From JAZDCJ01 sp036311985 (GTDB lineage Bacteria; Actinomycetota; Actinomycetes; Actinomycetales; Micrococcaceae), in NCBI RefSeq assembly GCF_036311985.1, contig NZ_JAZDCJ010000009.1: DNA of 56,717 nt. One strand, 5' to 3'. Shown one piece after another: positions 1-11,800 of the stretch. The translations under genes and the position numbers were made by a program. The notes under the pieces are model-generated. The model saw only the letters and a list, made by a program, of their open reading frames with translations, made no database searches and was not told the DNA's origin. Position 1 is the stretch's first letter; each line of letters opens with the position of its first letter.

Positions 1-179
1 GCGACGCCGCCCTGCACGGCCGGTTCGCGCACCCGGACCTCGCCTCGATCTTGAACGCCAACATCCGCCGCACTACCACCCACGCCGCCAACGAAGCCAC
101 CTCCCTCACCCAAGGAACAGGGGCGTGGGCCGCGATCGGCAACCCCGCAACCATCACCACGCCGGAGGAGGCCCGATGA
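1..179 (+). CDS. istA: IS21 transposase IstA, C-terminal fragment (cut by window edge)
   Basis: Reading codons from base 3 gives an open frame of 58 residues that ends at TGA 177-179. It forms the C-terminal tail of an IstA-type DDE transposase (starts DAALHGRFAHPDLASILNAN, ends TTPEEAR). The stop overlaps the start of istB in the sequence ATGA, the arrangement normal for IS21 elements, where IstA is the strand-transfer enzyme and IstB its ATPase helper. The catalytic core lies upstream of the window, so activity cannot be judged. The call rests on the overlap with istB and on the tail sequence. Confidence 0.8.
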   Translation, partial: DAALHGRFAHPDLASILNANIRRTTTHAANEATSLTQGTGAWAAIGNPATITTPEEAR

Positions 180-964
180 GCCCCGTCACCACGACCAATA
201 CCGTGGCTCCGCCGCTACCGGCGGACCTGGAGGCCCTGATGCGGTCCCTGAAAATGCCCCACGCCCGGGCGCTGGCCCCGGACCTGATCGCGACCGCCCG
301 CGCCCAGCGGTGGGAACCGGCCGAGGTCATCAAGGCCCTCTTCACGGAGGAAGCCGCCGGCCGGGCCCGGTCCATGCTCGCTTCCCGCCGCAAAGCAGCC
401 GGGTTCCCGACCGGGAAGACCTTCGAGGCGTGGGACCCTGCAGCGTCCTCCATCCCGGGCCCGACCCAGCAGGCACTGCGGACCCTGGAATGGATCACCC
501 GCAGGGAAAACTTGGTCGTCTGCGGGCCCTCGGGGACGGGGAAGACGTTCTTCCTCGAAGCCCTCGGCCAGCAGGCCGTCGAAGCCGGAATGCGGGTCGC
601 TTGGTTCAGGCTCGAGGACCTCGGCGTCCTCATCCGCGCCCACCGAACCGATGACAGCGTCACCCGGGCCGTTGCCCGGATCCTGCGCGCCGAGCTCGTG
701 GTCATCGATGATATTGGTCTGTTGCCCGTGGCCACGGACGCCGCCGAAGGCCTCTACCGGGTCGTGGACGCAGCCTACGAAAAACGCTCCGTCGCGATCA
801 GCTCCAACCTCCACCCCGCCGGGTTCGATGAGCTCATGCCCAAAACCCTCGCCACCGCCACCGTTGACCGACTGCTGCACCACGCCCACGTCTGCCAGAC
901 CAGCGGCGATTCCGTCCGTCTTACCCAGGCCCTCGCCGGAAAAGGAGTGACCCGCTTGAACTGA
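176..964 (+). CDS. istB: IS21 transposition helper ATPase IstB
   Basis: This 262-residue AAA+ ATPase assembles on DNA and presents the target to the IstA transposase. The Walker A motif GPSGTGKTFF lies near residues 120-130 and the Walker B LVVIDDIG near 175-185. The C-terminal arginine-containing part (TVDRLLHHAHV) is typical of the DnaC/IstB group, and the length is normal. The ATG at 176 was chosen because it overlaps the istA stop (ATGA) and follows a GGAGGAGG ribosome-binding site at 163-170. An upstream in-frame ATG at 125 would overlap istA without such a site. The gene appears intact, so this copy may be functional if its left half is too. Confidence 0.93.
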   Translation: MSPVTTTNTVAPPLPADLEALMRSLKMPHARALAPDLIATARAQRWEPAEVIKALFTEEAAGRARSMLASRRKAAGFPTGKTFEAWDPAASSIPGPTQQALRTLEWITRRENLVVCGPSGTGKTFFLEALGQQAVEAGMRVAWFRLEDLGVLIRAHRTDDSVTRAVARILRAELVVIDDIGLLPVATDAAEGLYRVVDAAYEKRSVAISSNLHPAGFDELMPKTLATATVDRLLHHAHVCQTSGDSVRLTQALAGKGVTRLN

Positions 965-1003
965 CCAACCCAACGATGGCCGACCCCGCCGAAACGAATC
1001 AGT

Positions 1004-1090
1004 GGGCAGATCTGTTGGCCATAACCGGGCAGTTTTACTGGCCACCAGCGGGCACATCAACTGGCCGCCCATGGGCAGAACGTAATGGCC
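1004..1090 (+). repeat. Four IS21 right-end repeats, 23-bp period
   Basis: Four related 17-18 bp units of the form GGGCA-N7/8-TGGCC occupy 1004-1020, 1027-1043, 1050-1066 and 1073-1090. Their starts are exactly 23 bp apart, a little over two helical turns. Multiple end repeats are a hallmark of IS21 elements and are presumed transposase-binding sites. Confidence 0.85.
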
Positions 1091-1327
1091 ATTGACACGC
1101 ACCCTTGGCGGGGCCTTCCCCTTGCCTTCATTTTCAGCGGAGTTGCCCTAGGGTTCCTCAACTGCCTTGCGATCAGAATCATGGAGCGCGTGACAGGACG
1201 ACCTGATGGATGGTTCTGGTGGCCCAAGAGCGTGAAGGCCGTGACGGCGGCATGCGAGGTCGTGGCGGTACTGCTGGTTTCTGCTCTCTTCATCTTCGCC
1301 TACGGAGCACTCGCGTGGTTTCAGTAG
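1085..1327 (+). CDS. Hypothetical small membrane protein, possibly 5'-truncated by the IS
   Basis: I do not recognise this 80-residue ORF. Two hydrophobic segments, about residues 10-30 and 55-77, flank a Trp-rich polar stretch (GWFWWPK), which suggests a two-helix membrane protein. The only upstream ATG (1085) lies inside the last IS repeat, so the first four codons come from the element. The remaining 76 codons probably belonged to a longer gene cut by the insertion. Codon use is less G+C-biased than in neighbouring genes, suggesting acquired DNA. There is no clear ribosome-binding site. It may not be expressed. Confidence 0.45.
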   Translation: MAIDTHPWRGLPLAFIFSGVALGFLNCLAIRIMERVTGRPDGWFWWPKSVKAVTAACEVVAVLLVSALFIFAYGALAWFQ

Positions 1328-1438
1328 AAGAACGAGTGCCGCGTCAGCTATTGGGCAGGCGCGAATAGCAAGCTAGTTTGGGCATCAAGCACCGAGTTTC
1401 ACGGGGGCCTTCCTTTTTGGCGTCAAGGACGGATGCGG

Positions 1439-2614
1439 TCAGCCCGTCCGGGCCAGGGTCAGGAGGGGGACGACGCGTTCGGCGCGCGTCACCGAACCGT
1501 GCTGGCCCACCATCTCGAAGGCCCGCGGGGCCACGCGCCGGCCGTCGTAGAGCGCCAGTTCGGGCACCGACGGGAGCACCAGGAGGTCGCCGATGCGTGG
1601 GAGCACGTCCGCGTCGACGTCGCCGAAGAAGCCGTGGGCCACCGCCTCGTGGCGTTCCAGGATCCAGGCGCGGGGACCAAGGGCCGCCCGCCAGGCCCCC
1701 ACGAGGCGCTCCCGCCCCCCGGCGGAGAGTCCGGGCTCCACGTGCAGCTGGACGCAGCGCGGCTCCCCCGCGGTCAGGGCGACGCCGTCGACCAGCTCCG
1801 GGGTCAACGAGTAGTCGATCCGGTGCCGCTCGGGGACATCGACCATGCCGTGGTCGGCGGTCAGCAACAACAGCGTTCCGGCGGGCAGGCGCGCCGCGAG
1901 CGTGCGCATCGCCGCGTCGAGCTCCTCGAGCTGCTCCCCCCATTCGAGGGACGCGCTGCCGTGGCGGTGGCCCGCCTTGTCCAGCTCGTTCCAGTAGCAG
2001 TACATCAGCACGCGCTCGTGGGCCGCGAGGATCTCCGAGGCCCGGCGGACGCGGGCCTGGGCCGTCTTCGCCGCCGCGAACTCCCCGCCGCGCAGGGCGG
2101 CCCGGGTCAGGGAGGAGCCGTCGAACTGCGGCAGGCTCACGGTCGCGACGTGCACGTGCCCGGCCGCGTCCTCGAGCACCGTGCGGTGCGGCTGCCACGC
2201 GGCGGGATCGAGGTCCGACGGCCAGCCGCCGAGCATGTTGACCACGCGCGGCCCGGCCGGGTCGAGGACGTCATAGCCCACGATCCCGTGCCGTCCCGGC
2301 GGCAGCCCCGTCCCGAGCGTGGCGAGCGAGGCCGCCGTCGTCGTCGGGAACGCGGCGTCCAGGTGCCGCCCCGTCTCGAGGTGCCGGCGCAGGAACGGCG
2401 CGTGCCCGCCCCGCGACTTCAGCAGGGCCGAGCCCAGGCCGTCCGCCATGACCACGCAGACCCGGCGGGCGGGCGGCAGTCCGAGCGTGTTGGCGTACCC
2501 CGGCACGCCGAGGACGGCGGCCGCGCTGGGCAGCACCTCCCCCAGGCTCGCGCTCCCATAGCGGGGCGGCGCCGGAAGGCGCGCCGCACCGGCGTCGTTC
2601 GCTGTCTGCGGCAC
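1439..2614 (-). CDS. Alkaline phosphatase superfamily protein (nucleotide pyrophosphatase/phosphodiesterase type)
   Basis: This 391-residue protein shows the metal-binding framework of the type I phosphodiesterase/nucleotide pyrophosphatase family. The first Asp sits in VVMADGLG (D58) and the nucleophile threonine region is FPTTTAASL (T91-T93). It is followed by DKAGHRHG, the paired ligand motif TADHGMVD and a late His in GQHGS. Such enzymes hydrolyse phosphodiester or phosphomonoester bonds with two zinc ions; the substrate cannot be deduced. No signal peptide is evident, so it is probably cytoplasmic. The GTG start at 2614 lies 3 nt after the stop of the DUF5998 gene, so the two genes are almost certainly co-transcribed, as in related actinobacteria. 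Confidence 0.85.
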   Translation of the reverse strand: MPQTANDAGAARLPAPPRYGSASLGEVLPSAAAVLGVPGYANTLGLPPARRVCVVMADGLGSALLKSRGGHAPFLRRHLETGRHLDAAFPTTTAASLATLGTGLPPGRHGIVGYDVLDPAGPRVVNMLGGWPSDLDPAAWQPHRTVLEDAAGHVHVATVSLPQFDGSSLTRAALRGGEFAAAKTAQARVRRASEILAAHERVLMYCYWNELDKAGHRHGSASLEWGEQLEELDAAMRTLAARLPAGTLLLLTADHGMVDVPERHRIDYSLTPELVDGVALTAGEPRCVQLHVEPGLSAGGRERLVGAWRAALGPRAWILERHEAVAHGFFGDVDADVLPRIGDLLVLPSVPELALYDGRRVAPRAFEMVGQHGSVTRAERVVPLLTLARTG

Positions 2615-2617
2615 GGA

Positions 2618-3289
2618 TCAGGCCTGGTGGTGCCCGCGGACCAGCCGGCTGCCCACCCACCCGGGGCGCGGCTCGGACACGACCGCGGCGCGCGGCTGGA
2701 CGGCGGTGGCCGTCGCCGTGCTGATCTTCCGCAGGGCGCGCGCGAAGGTCCTGGCGTCCTCGACGGCCTGCAGCCCGTCCGCCTCGGCGCTCACGCGCAG
2801 CACGAGGTCCTCGTGCTGGAGGCTGCCGGTGTAGCCGTGGTCGGCGTCGCACTGCGGGTCGGCGCAGCCGGCCGGGGCCAGGTCGACGCGCTGCCCGCCC
2901 GTCCAGGCGATGCCGAGCGTCAGCTCGCGGACCTTGTCCGTCGAGGAGTAGTCCTGCGGCTGGTGGTACATCGAGGACAGCACCACGGAACCGATCCGGG
3001 ACACGGCGACCGTCTCCGTCGAGGCCTGGGCCACGGCCGTGTCGCCGAGCTCGTCGAGCTGCTGGTCGTCCACGTGGACGACGACCATGACCTCCTGGGC
3101 GAGCACGAGCGCGGTCACGTGGCGGTGCACCTCGCCGTGTTCGATGTGCGTCTCCAGGTGCACCAGGTGCGCCACGGGCTCCATCCCGTCGAGGGCGTCG
3201 TCGATGACGTCGGCGACGAGCCGCGGGTAGAAGCCGGCCCGTTCCAGGGCGCTGTGGAGGTCGCGGGCGGCAGGGGTGCGGGAGATCAT
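2618..3289 (-). CDS. DUF5998 family protein
   Basis: This 223-residue protein matches what I know of the DUF5998 family, found in actinobacteria beside a phosphatase-superfamily gene as here. Visible features are an N-terminal helical region, a central stretch rich in His, Asp and Val (HLVHLETHIEHGEVHRH) and a GCADPQCDADHG segment whose two cysteines and histidines could bind a metal. No function is established. The ATG at 3289 has GGAGGA almost touching it, too close for a normal ribosome-binding site. A TAGACT -10 box ends 7 nt upstream, so the transcript is probably leaderless. The downstream phosphatase gene is likely translated from the same mRNA. Confidence 0.8.
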   Translation of the reverse strand: MISRTPAARDLHSALERAGFYPRLVADVIDDALDGMEPVAHLVHLETHIEHGEVHRHVTALVLAQEVMVVVHVDDQQLDELGDTAVAQASTETVAVSRIGSVVLSSMYHQPQDYSSTDKVRELTLGIAWTGGQRVDLAPAGCADPQCDADHGYTGSLQHEDLVLRVSAEADGLQAVEDARTFARALRKISTATATAVQPRAAVVSEPRPGWVGSRLVRGHHQA

Positions 3290-3296
3290 GTCCTCC

Positions 3297-3302
3297 AGTC
3301 TA
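3297..3302 (-). promoter_or_regulatory. -10 box of DUF5998 gene, leaderless type
   Basis: TAGACT on the minus strand ends 7 nt before the ATG at 3289, so transcription should start at the initiation codon. Confidence 0.6.
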
Positions 3303-3345
3303 TCCGGGGGCCCGCCAGGGCTCCGGGGAGCGGGCGCGGTCCCGT

Positions 3346-6018
3346 CTACCCGGACAGGGCGCGCCGGGCGCTGTCCGTTCGCTGGCCGGGATGGCCGATC
3401 CGCAGATCGGCCGAGAGCACGGTCACGCCCGCGGCGGAGACGAGGACGGGGTTGAACTCGAGCAGCGCGACCTCGGGGTGGTTGTCCTTGAGCGCGGCGA
3501 CGCGGTTGAGCAGCTCCTCGAGGCTGCGCACGTCGACGGCGGGCAGGCCCTGGTAGCCGAACAGCTTGCGGGCGGCGCGCGGGGAGCGGACGAGCTCGGC
3601 CAGGTCCGTCGTCGTCAGCGGCGGGATGGCATGGGCCCAGTCGTCGAGGAGGTTCACCGCGTCGCCGGCGAGGCCGAAGGAGACGAGGGGGCCGAGGAGC
3701 GGATCCTCGAGGGCGCGCACGATGCAGCCCTGGCCGGAGGGGGCCATCGACTGCAGCTCGAGCCCGGGGGCCCCGAACGGCTCGAGCATCTGGCGCATGT
3801 GGCGGATGTTCCCGCGCAGGCTCGCCTCGTCGAAGATGTTCAGGCGCACCCCGCCGAGGTCCAGGCGGTGCCGCAAGTGCTCGTCCGTCGCCTTCAGCGC
3901 CACGGGCCAGCCGAGCCACGCGGCCGCCGCGACGGCCTCGTCCTCCGTCTCGAAGCCGCGCGAGGCCAGGACGTCGATCCCGTAGCAGGCGAGCAGCTCC
4001 GCCGCCTGGTCCGGGCCGAGCCGGAGCAGCTCGGTGCCGCGCACGCGTTGAACGTGGGCGGCGACGAGGTCCTCCGCCCGGTCGACGTCGGTCCCCTCCA
4101 GGGGCATCGGCTCGCCGAAGTCGCGGGCGCGCCACTCGGTGTAGCGGACGACGGCGGCGAGGGCCGCGGTCGCGTCGCCCGGGTTGGCGTAGCACGGCAG
4201 CCCGCCCAGGAGCCCCTCGGCCGGGCCCGAGGCGTCGAGACGGCCCGTGAACGCGGCGACGACGGGCTTGCCCGCCTCCCGCGAGCAATCGGACAACGTC
4301 CGCGCGACGGCGTCGGTATCGACGCCCCGGGCGGGCAGGAGCGCGACGATCGCCGTGTGCACTTCGGCGCCGGACAGCGCGTCGAGGACCGCCTTCTTGA
4401 GCCGCGGGAGGGCCCGCGACTGGCCGTCGTCGAGGGGCACGGCCCCTGCGGTGGCGGCGATCTCGAGCCCGTGCTGCAGGGCGCTGTCGGCGACGACGGC
4501 GGCGAGGGCCTCGGAGTTGGAGACGACGGCGGTTCCCCGACCGGCCGGGAGCGGCTGCGCGGCCACGAGCTGGGCGACGTCCATGAGCTCCTCGGTCGTC
4601 CCGACCCGGATGACCCCGGACTGGCGCAGCATCGCGTCCACGGCGCCGAGCGGCGCCTGCGTCGTCCGCACCGCGTGGCCGGGCGGAAGGCGCAGGCCCA
4701 TGACGTCCGACTTGGCCACGATGACGGGCTTGCTGCGGGCGAGCCGGCGGGCGATCCGGGAGAACTTGCGCGGGTTGCCGAAGCTCTCGAGGTAGAGGCC
4801 GACCGCCGAGGAGCGCTCGTCGTCCTCCCAGAACTGCATCGCGTCGTTGCCCGAGACATCGGCGCGGTTGCCTGCGGAGACGATGCTCGAGACGCCGAGC
4901 GCCCGGCGGCTCGCGGCGGCGTAGAGGAGCACCCCCATCGCGGCCGACTGGCTGAAGAACCCGAACGCGCCCTCCTGCGGCATCCCCGGCGCGAGCGAGG
5001 CGTTGAGACGCACCTCGGGATCGGTGTTGACGACCCCGAGCGATGCGGGGCCGATGAGGCGCATGCCGTTGGACCGGGCCGAGCGGACGAGCGCCCGCTG
5101 CCGCGCGAGCGTGGCCCCCGGGTCGGCGTCGGCGAGGTCGGTGACGACGAGCAGGCCCTTGACCCCTGCCGCCCCGCACTCGGCGACGACCGCGTCGACC
5201 TGGTCCGCCGGCACGGCGACGACGGCGAGGTCCACCGGACCGGGGACCTCCGCGATCGAACCGTGGGAGACCATCCCCGCGACCTCGAAGGCCTCGGGGT
5301 TCACGCCCGCCACGGTACCCGTGAACCCGCCCTCCACGATGTTCTCCAGGAGCGTGTAGCCGATCGAGCCCCACGCCCGGCTCGCGCCGATCACGGCCAC
5401 GGAGCGCGGCGCGAGCAGCTCGCCGAGGCTCCTGGCCTCGGCCCGGTGCTCCCGCGACTCCATGACGGCCCGGGAGCGGTCGGTGGGGTCGATGGGGAAC
5501 TCGAGCATCACGACGCCGTCGTCGAATCGCCGCTTGACCTCGTAGCCGGCCTCGGCGAAGACGGTGAGCATCTTGCGGTTCTCCGGCAGCACCTCCGCGC
5601 TGAAGCGCTCGATCCCGTTCTCGCGGGCCGCGGCGGCGAGGTGCTCGAGCAGGATGGAGCCGACGCCCTTGCCCTGCGAGGCGTCCGCGATGTTGAAGGC
5701 GACCTCCGCCTCCTCGGGGTCGTCGAGCCGGTCGTAGCGGCCCACGCCGATGATCACGCCGCCGCGCAGGACCACGAGGGCGACGCGGTCGCGGTGGTCC
5801 ACCTCGGTGAAGCGGGCCAGCTCCTTCGCGGTCAGCTTGGACTTGTAGGTGAAGAAGCGCAGGTAGATCGAGGCCTCCGACTGGCCCGTGTGCAGGGCCT
5901 GCAGCGCGTCGGCGTCGGACGGGGCGATGGGCCTCAGGTGGGCGGTGGACCCGTCCCTCAGGACGACATCGGCTTCCCAGTGGGCCGGATATTCCCGGCT
6001 TTTGCTCGCTGCACCCAT
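3346..6018 (-). CDS. GNAT acetyltransferase / NDP-forming acyl-CoA synthetase fusion (Pat-type protein lysine acetyltransferase)
   Basis: This 890-residue fusion begins with a GNAT acetyltransferase domain (about 20-175; acetyl-CoA loop QGKGVG at 115-120). A CoA-binding Rossmann domain follows (LLAPRSVAVIGASRAWGSIG, 201-220), then succinyl-CoA-ligase-like domains and a C-terminal ATP-grasp region. Proteins of this design acetylate lysines, notably of acetyl-CoA synthetase, and the inactive synthetase part senses ligands. The His usually present in the SHTG motif of true NDP-forming acyl-CoA synthetases aligns with RTTQAPLG here, so ligase activity is doubtful. GNAT-first order is the actinobacterial variant; Salmonella Pat has the opposite order. 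The ATG at 6018 is preceded at 6 nt by TAGGCT, implying a leaderless mRNA. Confidence 0.85.
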   Translation of the reverse strand: MGAASKSREYPAHWEADVVLRDGSTAHLRPIAPSDADALQALHTGQSEASIYLRFFTYKSKLTAKELARFTEVDHRDRVALVVLRGGVIIGVGRYDRLDDPEEAEVAFNIADASQGKGVGSILLEHLAAAARENGIERFSAEVLPENRKMLTVFAEAGYEVKRRFDDGVVMLEFPIDPTDRSRAVMESREHRAEARSLGELLAPRSVAVIGASRAWGSIGYTLLENIVEGGFTGTVAGVNPEAFEVAGMVSHGSIAEVPGPVDLAVVAVPADQVDAVVAECGAAGVKGLLVVTDLADADPGATLARQRALVRSARSNGMRLIGPASLGVVNTDPEVRLNASLAPGMPQEGAFGFFSQSAAMGVLLYAAASRRALGVSSIVSAGNRADVSGNDAMQFWEDDERSSAVGLYLESFGNPRKFSRIARRLARSKPVIVAKSDVMGLRLPPGHAVRTTQAPLGAVDAMLRQSGVIRVGTTEELMDVAQLVAAQPLPAGRGTAVVSNSEALAAVVADSALQHGLEIAATAGAVPLDDGQSRALPRLKKAVLDALSGAEVHTAIVALLPARGVDTDAVARTLSDCSREAGKPVVAAFTGRLDASGPAEGLLGGLPCYANPGDATAALAAVVRYTEWRARDFGEPMPLEGTDVDRAEDLVAAHVQRVRGTELLRLGPDQAAELLACYGIDVLASRGFETEDEAVAAAAWLGWPVALKATDEHLRHRLDLGGVRLNIFDEASLRGNIRHMRQMLEPFGAPGLELQSMAPSGQGCIVRALEDPLLGPLVSFGLAGDAVNLLDDWAHAIPPLTTTDLAELVRSPRAARKLFGYQGLPAVDVRSLEELLNRVAALKDNHPEVALLEFNPVLVSAAGVTVLSADLRIGHPGQRTDSARRALSG

Positions 6019-6030
6019 AGGCTTAGCCTA
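6018..6030. promoter_or_regulatory. Symmetric divergent -10 element between pat-like gene and parC
   Basis: TAGGCT-T-AGCCTA is a perfect palindrome that reads as a -10 box TAGGCT on both strands. The minus copy (6025-6030) lies 6 nt before the ATG at 6018. The plus copy (6018-6023) would start a transcript with a leader of about 130 nt to parC. Confidence 0.5.
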
Positions 6031-6161
6031 CGGCTTCCACGCCGGGGCCGGTCCGCCGTGCGCGGGACCGGCCACCGGTGCCGCCCGTGGACCGGACCGC
6101 CGGCACCGGGCGGCCGGCGGGGCGCCGGAGCAGCAGCCCAGGAAAGAGGACCCGCACGAGC

Positions 6162-8822
<2,661 letters not shown>

Positions 8823-8831
8823 ACCGGGGCC

Positions 8832-11800
8832 TCAGGAGGCGGCCGGGGAGGCCGCTCCGAGCGCGGTCACGGCGTCGCCGGGAGCGGCGAGGCGGGGATC
8901 GTGGGTCACGAGGACGACCGACCGTCCCGAGAGTCCGCGCCGCAGGTCGGCGATGAGGTCCGCGGCCTCGTCCTGCCCCAGGTGGGCGGTCGGCTCGTCG
9001 AGGAGGACGACGTCGGAGCGGGCCACGAGCGCGCGGGCCGCGGCGAGGCGCTGGCGCTGGCCGCCCGAGAGGTGGTGGCCACCGGATCCGATCCGCGTCG
9101 CGAGGCCCTCGGGCTGGCGCGAGAACCAGGAGCCCAGACCGACGGCCCCGAGCGCGTCGACGAGCTCGGCGTCCGTGGGGGCGTCGTGCTCCGGCCGCCC
9201 CAGGCCGAGGTTGGAGCGCACGCTCGAGTCGAAGAGGTGGGCCTCCTGGGGGCACCACGCCACGCGGGCGAAGTCGTCCGCGGCCGCGGCCCGCCACGGG
9301 CCCGTCCCCGTCCGGGCCTCGAGGCGGCCGGAGCGCAGGGGCAGGGCCCCGAGCAGGACGGCGAGCAGCGTGGACTTGCCGGTCCCGGAGGGCCCCGTGA
9401 CGAGGGTCCACCGCCCCGGAGCGGCCTCGAGGTCCAGGTCCGCGAACACGTCCGGCCCGTCGCCCCAGCCGCCGGCTCCCCCGCTCAACCGGAACCGGAG
9501 GGGGCCGCCCGCGGCGGCGAGGGCGCGCGGGGGAGCCCCGTCCGCCGTCGTCGGGCCCTGAAGGGGACGGCCGGCCGCGGCGTGCGGGTCGTCGAGGACC
9601 CCGGCGACGCGGCGCAGCCCGTCGCCGAGCTGCGGGAGCTGCCGCGCGGCCGCCGCCGTGGAAGCCACCGGCTCGCCGAGCGCGAGGAGGGTCAGCGCGG
9701 CGATCGCGGCCGCCTCCGCCGTCCCGGCGACGCCGCCGACGGAGCAGAGCGCGGCGACGGCGGCCGCCGAGGCCAGGAGGACGGCTCCGCCCTGGCCGAT
9801 CCCGTCGGCGCGTCCGGCGCGCTTGAGCTTCGAGGTCGCCGCGGCGTCCTCGCGCGCGAAGCGTTCCACGGCGTGCCGCGCGGCCCCGTTGCCGCCGAGG
9901 TCCACGGCGGCGGCGAGCAACGTGGGGACGCGGGTGCCGAGGGCGATCCGGTGCCCGGCGAGCGCCCTGCCGGAACGCCGTTCGACGGCGATGACGAGCA
10001 CGGGCAGCAGGACCCAGCCGGCCACGCCGAGCGCCACCGCGGCGCCGAGGCCCGCCGGCGCCCAGAGCGCGATCGCCGTGGCGGCGAGTGCCCAGGTGGC
10101 GATCCCGGCGAGCGGGGGCACGAGGACGCGGGGAACGGTGTCGCGGACCTCGTCGACCTCCGCGACGAGGTGTCCCAGCGCCGCGCCGGAGCGCGTGATG
10201 CGCCCCCAGTGCCGGGGCTGGGAGACGAGGGCGTCCCAGAGCCGCTCGCGCACCGTTCCGGCCCAGCGCAGGAGGGCGTTGTGCACGGCGAGCTGTTCGA
10301 GGTAGCGCAGCACGGCCCGTCCCATGCCGAAGAAGCGGACGCCGACGATGGCGACCATGAGATGCAGCATGGGCGGCTGGTGGCTCGCCGTGACGATCAG
10401 CCATCCCGACACCGCGGTGAGCGCCGCGGCGAAGGCCAGGGCCAGGGTCCCGTAGCCGATGCCGAGGGCGAGCCCGCCCCGGCCCCAGGGCAGGCCGCCG
10501 ACGAGCGAGAAGGCCCTCCCCGCCGTGCCGCGGGGACCGTCGTCGTCGGCCCAGCCGGCGGTGGAGGAGGTCTCCGCGGCCGCGGCAGGAGCCGGCAGGG
10601 CGGTGGACGCCCCGGGGCCCGCCGCCTGAACGGCGTCGAACGGCCGCGCGGTGCCCCGGGGGGAAGCCCCCCGGGACGCCCGCGGATCGGCCGAACGGAG
10701 CTCGGCGGCCAGGACGCGGTCGTGCGTGGCCACGAGGACGGCCCGTCCCGGCAGCGCCCGGACCATGGCGGCCCGGACAGCGGCCGCGGACTCCGGGTCC
10801 AGGTGCGCCGTCGGCTCGTCCGCGATGAGGAGGGCGCACGGGGCCCCATAGGCGATCCTGGCCAGCGCACGCGCGACCGCCAGGCGGCGCAGCTCGCCCG
10901 GGCTGCACTCGTCGGGGCGCCGCCCGGCCAGACCGGTCAGCGCGGTCTCGGCGAGGAGTCCGCGCACCTCGTCCTCCCCGAGCGGGCGGCCCGCATGCAG
11001 GGCCAGCTCGGCGGCGACCGTCTCCTCCGTGAAGCGGGGGTGCTGCGGGATCCAGGCCGTGGCCGAGCGGTCCACGGCGAGGGCGCCATCCACGACGGCG
11101 GAGGCCGGGAGCCGTCCGAGGACCGCATGGAGCAGCGTCGACTTGCCGCTTCCGCTCGCGGTGTCGAGGACCTCCACGCCCCCGGCGGGCAGGACGAGGT
11201 CCCGGGCCTGGAGCGCCGGGGGCGCCCCGGCGCCGAAGCGCACGGCGAGCCCCTCGAGGCACAGCGCCGTGCCCGGAGCCGGCGGCTCCGCCGACGGATG
11301 GGAGGCCCCGGCCGTCCCCGTCCCGGACCGCCCGCCGCCGTCGTCCGTTCCCTCTGCCGCGCCGGTGCCCGCGAGCACGGCCTTCGAGCGCTCCATCGCC
11401 TCGACCCCGTCCTCGGAGGCGTGGAAGGCCGCGCCGACCTCGCGCAGCGGGGCGAAGCACTCCGGGGCGAGGATCAGGGCCAGCAGGCCCGTCTCGAGCC
11501 CGATGCCCCCGTGCACGAGCCGGACGCCGATGAAGACGGCGACGACGGCCACGGAGATCGTCGCGATGAGCTCGAGCGCCAACCCGGACAGGAACGCCGT
11601 GCGCAGCGTGCCGAGGGTCGTCGCGCGGTAGTCCTCCGAGGCGCGGGCCACGGCGCGTCCACGGCCGCCGGCCCGGCGCACGCCGATGAGGGCGGGCAGG
11701 CCCTGGGCGAGCTCGAGGAGGTGCCCGGAGATCCGTTCCAGCCCGTCGGCCGCCTCCCGCACCCGGTCCTGGGTGTGCAGGCCGATGAGGGCCATGAAGA

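Larger units (their letters stand above)
1..1097 (+). mobile_element. IS21-family insertion sequence, right part (left end outside window)
   Basis: The segment contains the 3' end of istA, a complete istB overlapping it by ATGA, and a non-coding right end. That end carries four GGGCA...TGGCC repeats whose starts (1004, 1027, 1050, 1073) are exactly 23 bp apart. The proposed terminus is the TTGACA at 1092-1097: read from outside, the element would begin TGTCAATGGCC, which fits the TGT/ACA ends usual in IS21-family elements. The left end and hence the target duplication lie outside the window, so the precise boundary is inferred. Confidence 0.85.
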
